A stretch of 64,000 nucleotides of DNA from Panacibacter microcysteis. Lineage in GTDB: Bacteria > Bacteroidota > Bacteroidia > Chitinophagales > Chitinophagaceae. Every line of letters begins with the position of its first letter. The first letter of the stretch is position 1. Shown piece by piece: positions 1 to 7,381 of the stretch. The stretch is taken from contig NZ_JADWYR010000001.1 in assembly GCF_015831355.1 (NCBI RefSeq), positions 744,001 through 808,000 on the forward strand. The letters are read 5' to 3'. The notes beneath the pieces were generated by a model. That model did no database searches, had not been told where the DNA came from, and saw nothing but the letters and a program-made list of their open reading frames with translations. Both the position numbers and the translations under genes were made by a program.

Positions 1-287
1 ATAGCTTCCTTTACCGTTTTGGCAATATCTATATGCAGATCTTTTAAACCGTCATTCAATTCCTTCAGGCCAATATCAAGATTGTCCAGCGCAATATCAA
101 GATCTTTTATTCTAAATTCATTCGAATCATAATCATATCGCCGGGGTATAATAGTGTCTCGTTGTATTTTGTTTGCGGAGCCTTTATTTTTTTTCTTATC
201 ATCTGTCTGCCATGCAAGAGCACCAATAACAGTGATAAGCAGGCAAGCCACCAGCAAGCTTTTCGAATAAATGGATGCATTTCTCAT
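1..287 (-). CDS. Partial exported protein, C-terminus beyond the window
   Basis: An open minus-strand frame runs from an ATG at 287 to the window edge (about 95 codons, no stop). The N-terminus has a basic start (MRNASIYSK) followed by a hydrophobic segment at about residues 10-24, fitting a signal peptide or membrane anchor. A polar, lysine-rich linker follows, then a helix-prone segment with repeated leucine/aspartate pattern (KDLDIALDNLDIGLKELNDG) at about residues 65-84, which suggests a coiled coil. I do not recognise a family. It is the next gene after the 440-1354 gene on the same strand but is separated from it by a terminator, so it is probably transcribed independently. Confidence 0.6.
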   Translation of the reverse strand, partial: MRNASIYSKSLLVACLLITVIGALAWQTDDKKKNKGSANKIQRDTIIPRRYDYDSNEFRIKDLDIALDNLDIGLKELNDGLKDLHIDIAKTVKEA

Positions 288-312
288 TCTTTTGGTTTTA
301 TAGTTTATTATA

Positions 313-352
313 TTACGAATTCGTTCGTATAAAACTACGATGATATTCGTAA
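313..352. other. 8-bp inverted repeat upstream of the partial gene
   Basis: TTACGAAT at 313-320 and ATTCGTAA at 345-352 are perfect reverse complements separated by 24 bases. They sit 26-65 bases upstream of the ATG at 287, where an operator or promoter would be. Whether this is a regulatory site or chance in AT-rich DNA cannot be told from one copy. Confidence 0.3.
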
Positions 353-402
353 ACCACTGTGGTTTGCCTGCACGTTTTTTATAATTTTAACATTTGCATA
401 CC

Positions 403-437
403 GGTAACAAAAACGCCCTGCAAAGTGCAGGGCGTTT
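403..437 (-). terminator. Intrinsic terminator of the OmpA-like lipoprotein gene
   Basis: AAACGCCCTGC (411-421) and GCAGGGCGTTT (427-437) form a perfect 11-bp stem with a 5-base loop. On the minus strand the stem is followed by a T-rich run (TTTTTGTT). It starts 3 bases after the stop codon at 440, so it ends the operon 1785-440. Confidence 0.85.
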
Positions 438-439
438 CT

Positions 440-1354
440 TTAATCAGGAATAACACTCCAGTATACCAGTACTATTCTTCGGCGCTCATCATCTTCACGG
501 TAGTTTGATATTTTTTTACTGGGGTACGTTTCCCCCTGTCCGTAGCCATAAAAATTAAAGTTGATCGTATTATGATTTACAAAAGCTGACTTTTTCTTTT
601 CCAGCAATTGCTCCATTACCTTGCTGATTTCGGCGGCCCGCAATTCTGAAAGTGCCAGGTTTAGCTCCCACCTGCCCGCATCGGGTTTACCAAGATACCT
701 AAGTAAGGTTGCGTATAAGGCAGAAGAAGTATCTATTGCCTGCCCGTCTGCATAACCATTTACCACAAGTGTAGACGTGCGGGGCATATCTGCATACTTA
801 TTGGAAAAATGGATCAGTGAATCAATTGCAGGTGCAAACAGACTGATGGCCTGTTTGTATTTTTCCTGTGGTATAGTATATTTTCCTGAACCAAAGAAAG
901 CTGCAAGGTCGAAGGGATTTTGCCTTGAAATATCCAGCGCTTCATTCAGCATTTTAAAGCGTTTTAGCCTTAGTGCATTTTCCTTTTTACGCAGCTCAAG
1001 ATGTTCGAGCTTTAATTTAATGCTATCGCTATACGTTCTTCTGAAAGTCTTTTTATTGTTTAAAGTTTTTTCGAGCGCAATTATTTCACTGTTGATTGAA
1101 TCCATTTCAGCAATATACCGGCGAAGGCGCAAGTTTACCCTGTTGCTAATAGTCGTATCAATTCGTTCCTCTCCCATTGCACGGTCTCTTTTCCTGAACG
1201 TTTCTTTTAAAAGATCTGATTCTTCAAAAAGGTTTTGCCTTGCGTCTTTGACAGCATTTTCCACTGCTACCCGCCTGGCACTATAACAAGACGTAAAATA
1301 AATACACGCGCAGACAATACATGCCTGCCTTATAATACTTGCAAAATTGGTCAT
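440..1354 (-). CDS. OmpA-like lipoprotein
   Basis: The 304-residue protein starts with a short hydrophobic segment ending in FTSC at about residues 20-23, a good lipobox, so it is probably a lipoprotein. Residues about 40-150 are highly charged and helix-prone (coiled coil). The C-terminal third resembles an OmpA-type peptidoglycan-binding domain: VVNGYADG, then LNLALSELRAAEISKVMEQL, GYGQGE, and a final RRRIVLVY strand. By analogy with the family it would anchor the outer membrane to the cell wall. The start overlaps the end of the upstream gene by 4 bases (ATGA), so the two are translationally coupled. The domain assignment comes from motif reading only. Confidence 0.65.
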   Translation of the reverse strand: MTNFASIIRQACIVCACIYFTSCYSARRVAVENAVKDARQNLFEESDLLKETFRKRDRAMGEERIDTTISNRVNLRLRRYIAEMDSINSEIIALEKTLNNKKTFRRTYSDSIKLKLEHLELRKKENALRLKRFKMLNEALDISRQNPFDLAAFFGSGKYTIPQEKYKQAISLFAPAIDSLIHFSNKYADMPRTSTLVVNGYADGQAIDTSSALYATLLRYLGKPDAGRWELNLALSELRAAEISKVMEQLLEKKKSAFVNHNTINFNFYGYGQGETYPSKKISNYREDDERRRIVLVYWSVIPD

Positions 1355-1785
1355 TGGAATGGAACTCTTTTTACTGAGAAATCTGATTCTTTCTCTTCAA
1401 TGTTTTTGTTGTTGCTTTGGTCTGTATCTATTTCAGAAGGTGAGGATTCATTAGGGTTACCGGTCGTAACATTGTTTTTTCTATCGCCCTGATTTTTGTC
1501 AACATAAGCGGTATAACGGGTGAGGGTTAGTTTTTTATTGCGCACAACCAATACAAATGCTCCTTTATTATTTTTTTCCTGTTGCCCTGTTGTTATAGCT
1601 TCTACCTTGCTTAGTTTAAACCTTTTCTTTGTGAGGATGGCCCAGCCGTTATTGGTTAATAATAAAAAGATGCTGCCTGCGATAAAGGCTGTCCAGATAA
1701 GCCAGAGAGATATAAAGATTTTACTGCTGATTACTTTTCCAGCTTTACTAAGAGAGACACTGGTTATGTTTGAGCGTGATATCAT
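1351..1785 (-). CDS. Small membrane protein, unknown function
   Basis: The 144-residue protein has one clear membrane segment at about residues 24-46 (IFISLWLIWTAFIAGSIFLL). A short region that may be a beta domain follows, and then a polar, Asn/Ser/Glu-rich C-terminal tail of about 45 residues that looks disordered. It overlaps the OmpA-like lipoprotein gene by 4 bases, which suggests the two products act together in the envelope. No family recognised. Confidence 0.6.
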   Translation of the reverse strand: MISRSNITSVSLSKAGKVISSKIFISLWLIWTAFIAGSIFLLLTNNGWAILTKKRFKLSKVEAITTGQQEKNNKGAFVLVVRNKKLTLTRYTAYVDKNQGDRKNNVTTGNPNESSPSEIDTDQSNNKNIEEKESDFSVKRVPFQ

Positions 1786-1960
1786 TTAGCAGCTTTATAA
1801 GATCGGTCATTGCAAAAGAAGTCATTTTTTTTAGGATATAAAATATTTTTTTATAATATGTAGTGCCTTTTTTTATCATTTTTCTAAAAGGCTTCGCTTT
1901 TATATGAAACCTGCTTTGTTTTTCGAATTCTGGTGTTGTTTTCCTGTATACAGTTCTCAT
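1748..1960 (-). CDS. Doubtful small basic ORF
   Basis: A 70-codon minus-strand frame from an internal ATG at 1960 gives a very basic peptide (many Lys/Arg, MRTVYRKTTPEF start). It overlaps the next gene by 38 bases in another frame. A longer reading to 2047 would start inside a dispersed repeat and is not credible. There is no recognisable domain. It may be only leader sequence of the 1785 gene. Confidence 0.2.
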   Translation of the reverse strand: MRTVYRKTTPEFEKQSRFHIKAKPFRKMIKKGTTYYKKIFYILKKMTSFAMTDLIKLLNDITLKHNQCLS

Positions 1961-2024
1961 TTTTTTGCGAGGCTGTGAATACATGCCCGTGACTGTTGCC
2001 GCAGTGTACAATAAAGTGCTGAAA

Positions 2025-2044
2025 GTACAAGTGAGTGACACAAC
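2025..2044 (+). repeat. Dispersed intergenic repeat, core type A, copy 1
   Basis: Exact core GTACAAGTGAGTGACACAAC. It continues into the right flank AAAGCTTAATAGTAGT, which is shared with copies at 15431 and 34239. The CAAC end lies 36 bases from the stop codon of the histidine kinase gene. Confidence 0.92.
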
Positions 2045-2080
2045 CAAAGCTTAATAGTAGTGCTATAGCTGGTCACCTGA

Positions 2081-4279
2081 TCATACAAAGTTGCTTTTTA
2101 TGCTGCCTGATGCGTTTGCGAGGATATCCCTTGCCTGTTGCATAACAAAAGGTTCGGTATATATTATGGCTGCAAAAGATTCCTGTATGCTTTCTGTATT
2201 TTCTGCCGCTGCAGCGTTTTCAATATTGAGTAAATGCGGGTACAGGGTGCTTGCATTACTTACGGTTCTTACGGTGGTTTGCATCAGATGACTGAGTCGT
2301 TTTACTTTATCATAATCATGTTCATTAATGGCTGCTGCAAGCAACTGAATTTCCTGAGGATATTGCTTAATAAACTGTGACATTATCTCTATGAGGCTTT
2401 GGGTATCACCCGCTAACATATTGTTGAGATAGTCTGTACTTATAAAACATGGTGCATCTGGCCTGGCTGTACCAACAGACAGTGTTTTAACAAGTACGTT
2501 ATAAAAACTGGTTTCGTCTATTGGCTTGGATATGTAATCATTCATACCAGCGGCAATGCATTTTTCTTTTTCGCCCGGTAAAACTTTTGCAGTCATTGCT
2601 ATAATGGGAATAGCTTGTTGTAATGTTTTCCTGATTTCCTGTGTGGCGGTGTAGCCATCCATTACAGGCATTTGTATGTCCATTAATACAAGATCATAAT
2701 GGTGATTCTTTAACAGCTCTACAGCCTGTGCGCCATCTGTAGCAAAAGCTGCCTTGAGTTGTAATTGCTGAAATATTTTTTTAAGTAAAAGCTGGTTCAT
2801 TTTGTTGTCTTCTGCTACGAGTACTGTTTTTCCTTCGAAAGCAGGATGGGGTATCAAAACAGCTTTTACTTCTGAGCCCGTTGCGGGAGGTGAGGGATTC
2901 TTTTGCTTGTAGATCTCGTAATTGATCTCGAATTCAAAGACAGAACCTTTTCCTTCTTCGCTAAGTACATTGAGTTTTCCGCCCTGCATGGTTACAAGGC
3001 TTTTTACAATTGCAAGCCCCAGGCCTGTGCCACCGTATTTGATGGTGGTATCTGTTTCTGCCTGCTCAAACCTTTCGAAGATCACGTTTAGCTTGTCTTC
3101 TTTTATTCCTATCCCGGTATCTTTTACTTCAAAACCTAACGTAACGTCGTTTGTGCTAAACTTTTTACAACGCACATTAATGTATACCCCGCCTGCAGCG
3201 GTAAATTTTACCGCGTTTGAAGTGAGGTTCATCAATACCTGTGTAAGTCTTTCTTTGTCTCCTAACAGTAATTCGGGCACATCATCTGTAACATGTGTTT
3301 TAAGGAACAGCTTTTTGTCTTTTGCTTTGTGCTGAAAAAGCATCTCTATATTGTAACATACTTCCCGAATTGAAAATGGGCTTTTGTCGAAATGTAACAT
3401 GCCCGCTTCAATTTTTGATATATCGAGTATATCATTTACAATGGATAACAGGTTTTGCCCGGCCGTTGTTATTAAACTTACATATTGCTGTTGCTCTGGT
3501 TTAAGGTCAGTTTTCTGCAACAGGTTGGTAAAACCAACTACGGAATTAATAGGTGTTCTTATTTCATGGCTCATGTTTGCGAGAAACTGTTCTTTCACCC
3601 TTGCCGCTTTTTCTGCTTCGAGCCGTTCTGCATAAAATGCTTTTAACAATTGAAAGTTTTGCAGCAGGCGCAGTATAATAATTGTAGCCAATATTGCGAT
3701 TGCGCCGATGATTATAAATGTTAAACGGAGGTCTATCTGCGAAACTTTGATGGCCAGCTTTTCGTTATCGGCAATATTTTTCTGCAGGTAATCGCTTAGT
3801 TTATCTTCGAGTTCTATAGCAGAAAAATATATGCTGTCTGTTAACAGGTCTGTACGGGCATTAAAATTTTGAAGTGACTGCGGTGAATAAGTGTCTAACA
3901 AGATAGCATTATATGACTTAACCTTTTCATTTACCAGCCTTATAAATTTTCTGCCGGTGGATTCGCTTTCTGTTATGGCAATAAGGCTATCGAGTAGCGG
4001 TAAATTTGTTTTTATTTTTTCTAAAGTGTCTTTCAGGTTTGTAGCATCTTTTGTGGCATTCAGGTTTGCTATACCGAAGTCGATGGTGTAAATGCCATCA
4101 ATAATTTCGTCTCTCAACACGTGTACCTTGAATACATTTACCGCATTTAAATTTCCTTTCCGCAAACTGGTGATACTTTTGTCTGCCTGGTATCGCGCAT
4201 AAATAATAATTGCCATCAAGGCCATTGACAGGCTCGTTACAAAGAAGAAGGGGAGACGGATATTTTTTGAAGATTTCAT
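2081..4279 (-). CDS. Hybrid sensor histidine kinase with receiver and HPt-like domains
   Basis: The 732-residue inner-membrane kinase has a transmembrane segment near the N-terminus (about 9-28), a helical extracytoplasmic sensor region of about 150 residues, and a second transmembrane segment at about 185-205. It then has a HisKA domain with the phospho-acceptor in MSHEIRTP, and a HATPase with the N box (NLTSNAVKF) and G boxes (DTGIGI, GGTGLGLAI). The receiver domain starts VLVAEDNKMNQ, has its phospho-Asp in LVLMDIQMPVMDG and carries the conserved Lys in YISKP. The last 100 residues look like an HPt helix bundle with a histidine in KRLSHLMQTT. There the usual HxxKG pattern is changed (Lys replaced), so phosphotransfer through it is uncertain. 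The LytTR regulator gene lies 15 bases upstream on the same strand, so the two are probably one operon and one signalling pathway. Confidence 0.88.
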   Translation of the reverse strand: MKSSKNIRLPFFFVTSLSMALMAIIIYARYQADKSITSLRKGNLNAVNVFKVHVLRDEIIDGIYTIDFGIANLNATKDATNLKDTLEKIKTNLPLLDSLIAITESESTGRKFIRLVNEKVKSYNAILLDTYSPQSLQNFNARTDLLTDSIYFSAIELEDKLSDYLQKNIADNEKLAIKVSQIDLRLTFIIIGAIAILATIIILRLLQNFQLLKAFYAERLEAEKAARVKEQFLANMSHEIRTPINSVVGFTNLLQKTDLKPEQQQYVSLITTAGQNLLSIVNDILDISKIEAGMLHFDKSPFSIREVCYNIEMLFQHKAKDKKLFLKTHVTDDVPELLLGDKERLTQVLMNLTSNAVKFTAAGGVYINVRCKKFSTNDVTLGFEVKDTGIGIKEDKLNVIFERFEQAETDTTIKYGGTGLGLAIVKSLVTMQGGKLNVLSEEGKGSVFEFEINYEIYKQKNPSPPATGSEVKAVLIPHPAFEGKTVLVAEDNKMNQLLLKKIFQQLQLKAAFATDGAQAVELLKNHHYDLVLMDIQMPVMDGYTATQEIRKTLQQAIPIIAMTAKVLPGEKEKCIAAGMNDYISKPIDETSFYNVLVKTLSVGTARPDAPCFISTDYLNNMLAGDTQSLIEIMSQFIKQYPQEIQLLAAAINEHDYDKVKRLSHLMQTTVRTVSNASTLYPHLLNIENAAAAENTESIQESFAAIIYTEPFVMQQARDILANASGSIKSNFV

Positions 4280-4294
4280 CTTTATAAACAGGTG

Positions 4295-4993
4295 TTACAT
4301 AAGATCCAGTTTTTCCATTAACTTTTTTCTAAAAGACTCTGCTACCGGTATATTATTCCTACCAATATGTATAACGTTTTCGTCTATACTTTCAATCTTG
4401 TTCATTGCTACCAGGTAACTTCTGTGAACTTTCAGGAAATAGTGCCCGTATTTTTCTTCCATAGCCCGCAGAGAATTATTGGCGGTATACCATTTATCTG
4501 CGCAGTGAATCTTAATATAATCACCCATTGCCTCGATAAACAGTATATCATTCAATATAATTTTCTTCAACACACTTTTTTCTTTAATAAAAAGAAAAGC
4601 CTGTTCATGCTGCTTAGGCGGTTCCTGCTTTTCTTTATTGATCCATGCTGTTGCTTTTTCTATAGCCTGTAACAAACGGGCCAGCGTTACAGGTTTTACT
4701 ATATAATCTACCACGTTGAGCTCGTAAGCATCTACCGCATAAGCAGGGTTAGCAGTTAATAACACTACTACAGGTTTTACGGGCAAAGCCTTTATAAGTT
4801 CAATCGCAGTCATTCCCGGCATTTCCACATCCAGAAAAGCAATATCTACATGGCTATTTTGCAGGTATTCATATACTTCTATAGATGACCTGCATTTAGA
4901 TACAACTGTAAGATTTTTTGCCTGCCCGATAAGACTATTCAACATAATCAGCGCTAACTCATTATCGTCAGCAATAAGGCAATTCATAAGCAT
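4295..4993 (-). CDS. LytTR-family response regulator
   Basis: The 232-residue regulator has an N-terminal receiver (NCLIADDNE acidic pocket, phospho-Asp in IAFLDVEMPG, conserved Lys in DYIVKPV) and a C-terminal LytTR DNA-binding domain from about residue 130 (ILFIEAMGDYIKIH, then FLKVHRSYLVAM and a final strand-turn IPVAESFRKKL). It probably receives phosphate from the hybrid kinase encoded 15 bases downstream. Two ATGs (4993 and 4987) are possible starts and differ by two residues. A TAAATTTG box, matching the Bacteroidota -7 element, lies on the minus strand at 5022-5029, but I saw no good partner at -33. Confidence 0.88.
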   Translation of the reverse strand: MLMNCLIADDNELALIMLNSLIGQAKNLTVVSKCRSSIEVYEYLQNSHVDIAFLDVEMPGMTAIELIKALPVKPVVVLLTANPAYAVDAYELNVVDYIVKPVTLARLLQAIEKATAWINKEKQEPPKQHEQAFLFIKEKSVLKKIILNDILFIEAMGDYIKIHCADKWYTANNSLRAMEEKYGHYFLKVHRSYLVAMNKIESIDENVIHIGRNNIPVAESFRKKLMEKLDLM

Positions 4994-5113
4994 GATAATT
5001 TTGGTGTTTGCTCGATAGATACAAATTTATTTAATTTATTTTTTTATGTAATATAAAAAGATAAACCGGGTTTACAGGAAAGTAAATAATTAAGTGTGGG
5101 AATAAATGTGGCG

Positions 5114-6847
5114 CTAAATCTTTTTTACAGCGGCCTGCACCAGGTAGCTAATCAATACCACAGCCATTGCGCCTACTACATTCAGCCATAAAAAGCTGAA
5201 ACCAATAACGCCTGTTTTATCAAGAATGTAAAGGGTTACAACAATAACTTCACCAATAAGAGCACTATAGAAAACAGCACTTCCTTTTATTTTTTTCATG
5301 TAAAAAGCAACAAGAAAAATACCGAGTATTACACCATAGAAGAGAGAACCATACTCGTTAACAGCCTGTATCAGGCTACCCATATTAGTAGAAAACTCAG
5401 CAATTACGATACAAAAGAGTCCCCATAAAAAGGTAAACCATTTTGAAAGCCTGTATTTTTTTTCTTCATCCAGTTTTGTATCGTCTACATGTGCATTCTT
5501 GTACCGGAACCTGCAGTAAAAATCGATCATGGTGCAGGATGCCAAAGAATTAAGCGCTGCGGCTATTGAACCCCACGATGCAAGAAAAATAACTGCTATT
5601 AACAGCCCGACCAGGCCTGCAGGCAATGTATCTACCACAAAACGAAGAAAAATATAATTGGTGTCGTTTGTATCAACAGAAGGGTCAGCCTTTTTTAATA
5701 CCGCCTTGTATTGCTCACGTATGGCATTGGCACCGGCATTTAGTTTTACCAGGCTATCTTTTAAAGATCCTGTATTGGCCTCACTACTCTCTTTAGCGTC
5801 GAGATAAGCTGCCGATATACTGGCCTGGTTGCGGTTAATTACAGCAAACTCTCTTTCCAGTTGCTTCAGGCTATCGCCATAGCTGGTTTGGTAGACCTTC
5901 TCGCTAACCGCGTTATTGAAAAATATTGGCCCGCTGTTAAACTGGTAGTAGGTAAACAACAATGCACCCAATAATAAAATTAAAAACTGCATAGGTATTT
6001 TTACCAGCCCGTTCATCAATAAACCAATCTTGCTTTCCGTATTGTCTTTAGCAGTAAGATACCTGCCTACCTGGCTTTGATCTGTACCAAAATAAGAGAG
6101 TGCCAGAAAAAAGCCACCAATTAAACCGCTTATAATATTGAACCTGTCCTTCCATTCAAAACCATTTTCATTAACGCCGGTTGTTATTACGTTCAGCTTT
6201 CCTGATGCGCCGCTAACACTCAGTGCGTCGGTAAAGCTTATTGTATCAGGCATATTATGTACTATATAATAGCCCGCAATAAACATGGCAGCAAAAATGA
6301 TGATCATCTGCAGCTGCTGTGTATAAGCAACAGCTCTTGCACCACCGCTTACGGTATAAATGATCAGCAGCCCGCCCATAAAAATGTTCGTCCAGAAAAT
6401 ATCCCAACCAAATAAAGAAGAAAGAATAATAGAAGGTGCATACACACTTATACCGGTACTAAAGCCTCTCGACAAAAGAAACATGGCAGCGGTAAACGTC
6501 CTGGTCTTCAGATCAAAGCGCTGTTCAAGATATTCATAGGCAGTGAAGACTTTAAGCTTATTAAAAATAGGCACAAAGCTTACCGATATTACGATCATAG
6601 CGATGGGTAAGCCAAAATAGTACTGCACGAAACGCATGCCATCGGTAAAGGCCTGTCCCGGTGCAGAAAGAAAAGTTATGGCACTGGCCTGTGTCCCCAT
6701 AATGCTCAGCAGCACCAGGCCCCAGTTCATATTGCGGTTACTGAGAAAATAACCTTCCAGGTTTTTGCTTGTACGGCTTTTATATAACCCATACAGCACA
6801 ATACCGGCAAGCGTTAGAATAAGTACTATCCAATCGAAACTCTTCAT
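5114..6847 (-). CDS. Sodium:solute symporter (SSS family)
   Basis: The 577-residue polytopic membrane protein has the SSS architecture. It starts with a helix followed by the family-typical GYFLSNRNMNW stretch and SIMGTQASAITFLSAPGQAF, then SGGARAVAYTQQLQM and many hydrophobic segments to the C-terminus. It should carry a solute inward with Na+; the substrate cannot be read from sequence. An unusual soluble insert of about 80 residues, rich in Ser/Ala/Lys/Glu (about 325-400), interrupts the membrane region between FNNAVSEKVYQ and FLRFVVDTLPAGLVG. It starts inside the end of a tiny membrane protein gene (4-base ATGA overlap) and lies downstream of a secreted PIG-L deacetylase, so uptake of a product of that enzyme is a reasonable inference. 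Confidence 0.88.
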   Translation of the reverse strand: MKSFDWIVLILTLAGIVLYGLYKSRTSKNLEGYFLSNRNMNWGLVLLSIMGTQASAITFLSAPGQAFTDGMRFVQYYFGLPIAMIVISVSFVPIFNKLKVFTAYEYLEQRFDLKTRTFTAAMFLLSRGFSTGISVYAPSIILSSLFGWDIFWTNIFMGGLLIIYTVSGGARAVAYTQQLQMIIIFAAMFIAGYYIVHNMPDTISFTDALSVSGASGKLNVITTGVNENGFEWKDRFNIISGLIGGFFLALSYFGTDQSQVGRYLTAKDNTESKIGLLMNGLVKIPMQFLILLLGALLFTYYQFNSGPIFFNNAVSEKVYQTSYGDSLKQLEREFAVINRNQASISAAYLDAKESSEANTGSLKDSLVKLNAGANAIREQYKAVLKKADPSVDTNDTNYIFLRFVVDTLPAGLVGLLIAVIFLASWGSIAAALNSLASCTMIDFYCRFRYKNAHVDDTKLDEEKKYRLSKWFTFLWGLFCIVIAEFSTNMGSLIQAVNEYGSLFYGVILGIFLVAFYMKKIKGSAVFYSALIGEVIVVTLYILDKTGVIGFSFLWLNVVGAMAVVLISYLVQAAVKKI

Positions 6848-6963
6848 GAAAAGTATTTGGTAAACCAGCTAAAAAAAATGATGAGTAGCACCAATACCAT
6901 TACCAGCAACAGGTACCACCGCTTCCAGGAGCCCAGTAAAGGTGCTTTTTCTTTTTGCTGCAT
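6844..6963 (-). CDS. Tiny single-pass membrane protein next to the symporter
   Basis: The 39-residue peptide starts at the ATG at 6963 (MQQKEKAPLLG). A strong transmembrane segment follows (WYLLLVMVLVLLIIFFSW), and the C-terminus is short and basic. The longer frame to 7029 begins inside a dispersed repeat (it would read MSDTTGD), which is an artefact also seen at other copies, so I prefer 6963. The stop overlaps the symporter start by 4 bases, suggesting coupling and a role as a small accessory subunit of the transporter. That role is inference. Confidence 0.6.
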   Translation of the reverse strand: MQQKEKAPLLGSWKRWYLLLVMVLVLLIIFFSWFTKYFS

Positions 6964-7015
6964 GTGTATGGCAAGTTTTTTTGTTAACCGGCAATAGCGC
7001 TTTGTGGCATCGCCT

Positions 7016-7035
7016 GTTGTGTCACTCACTTGTAC
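7016..7035 (-). repeat. Dispersed intergenic repeat, core type A, copy 2 (left half of an inverted pair)
   Basis: Core GTTGTGTCACTCACTTGTAC on the plus strand, preceded by the shared flank GGCATCGCCT. It faces copy 3 at 7163 across 127 bases, and the GTTG side points to the tiny membrane protein gene 52 bases away. Confidence 0.92.
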
Positions 7036-7162
7036 GCCTGTCTTTTATGGCAACTGTGGCGTTCTTTTTTTCTGATCCGGTTCATAACAAAGTGTACAAC
7101 ATATTCTAAATATGAACCCAAACTTTGCTGAGATCTTCGCACTGCCGCCCATTGCTGCAGAC

Positions 7163-7182
7163 GTACAAGAGTGCGACGCAAC
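7163..7182 (+). repeat. Dispersed intergenic repeat, core type B, copy 3 (right half of an inverted pair)
   Basis: Core GTACAAGAGTGCGACGCAAC, followed by AAAGCTCAATAGCAGTAC and the terminal block GCCCGGCCCAT (7205-7214), which touches the stop codon of the 54-residue membrane protein gene at 7215. Confidence 0.92.
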
Positions 7183-7214
7183 AAAGCTCAATAGCAGTAC
7201 TTTTGCCCGGCCCA

Positions 7215-7379
7215 TTATTTACTTCTTTTTATGGCAAGCCGGCCGGCTAGTAAGCCAATAGCCAACCCGATGATTAAACCGGCACGTACATTTTTAATGA
7301 CAAGGCCAATAGCAACGCCCACCACAACAAGAAACAAGATACTTACCCGTCTTCTGCCTGTTTTTGTTTTATCATCCAT
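7215..7379 (-). CDS. Tiny membrane protein with glycine-rich hydrophobic hairpin
   Basis: A 54-residue minus-strand ORF from an ATG at 7379 to a TAA at 7215. It starts MDDKTKTGRRR and continues with two hydrophobic stretches (SILFLVVVGVAIGLVI and AGLIIGLAIGLLAGRLA) separated by KNVR, ending in IKRSK. The positive-inside charge pattern and the glycine spacing look like a real two-helix membrane hairpin. It starts 2 bases after the stop of the PIG-L deacetylase gene, so it is almost certainly co-transcribed with it. Function unknown. Confidence 0.7.
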   Translation of the reverse strand: MDDKTKTGRRRVSILFLVVVGVAIGLVIKNVRAGLIIGLAIGLLAGRLAIKRSK

Positions 7380-7381
7380 AT

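Noticed and set aside
777-1286. 169-codon plus-strand frame
   Set aside because: It is the antisense shadow of the OmpA-like lipoprotein gene on the minus strand, which has signal peptide and domain logic; the plus frame has neither.
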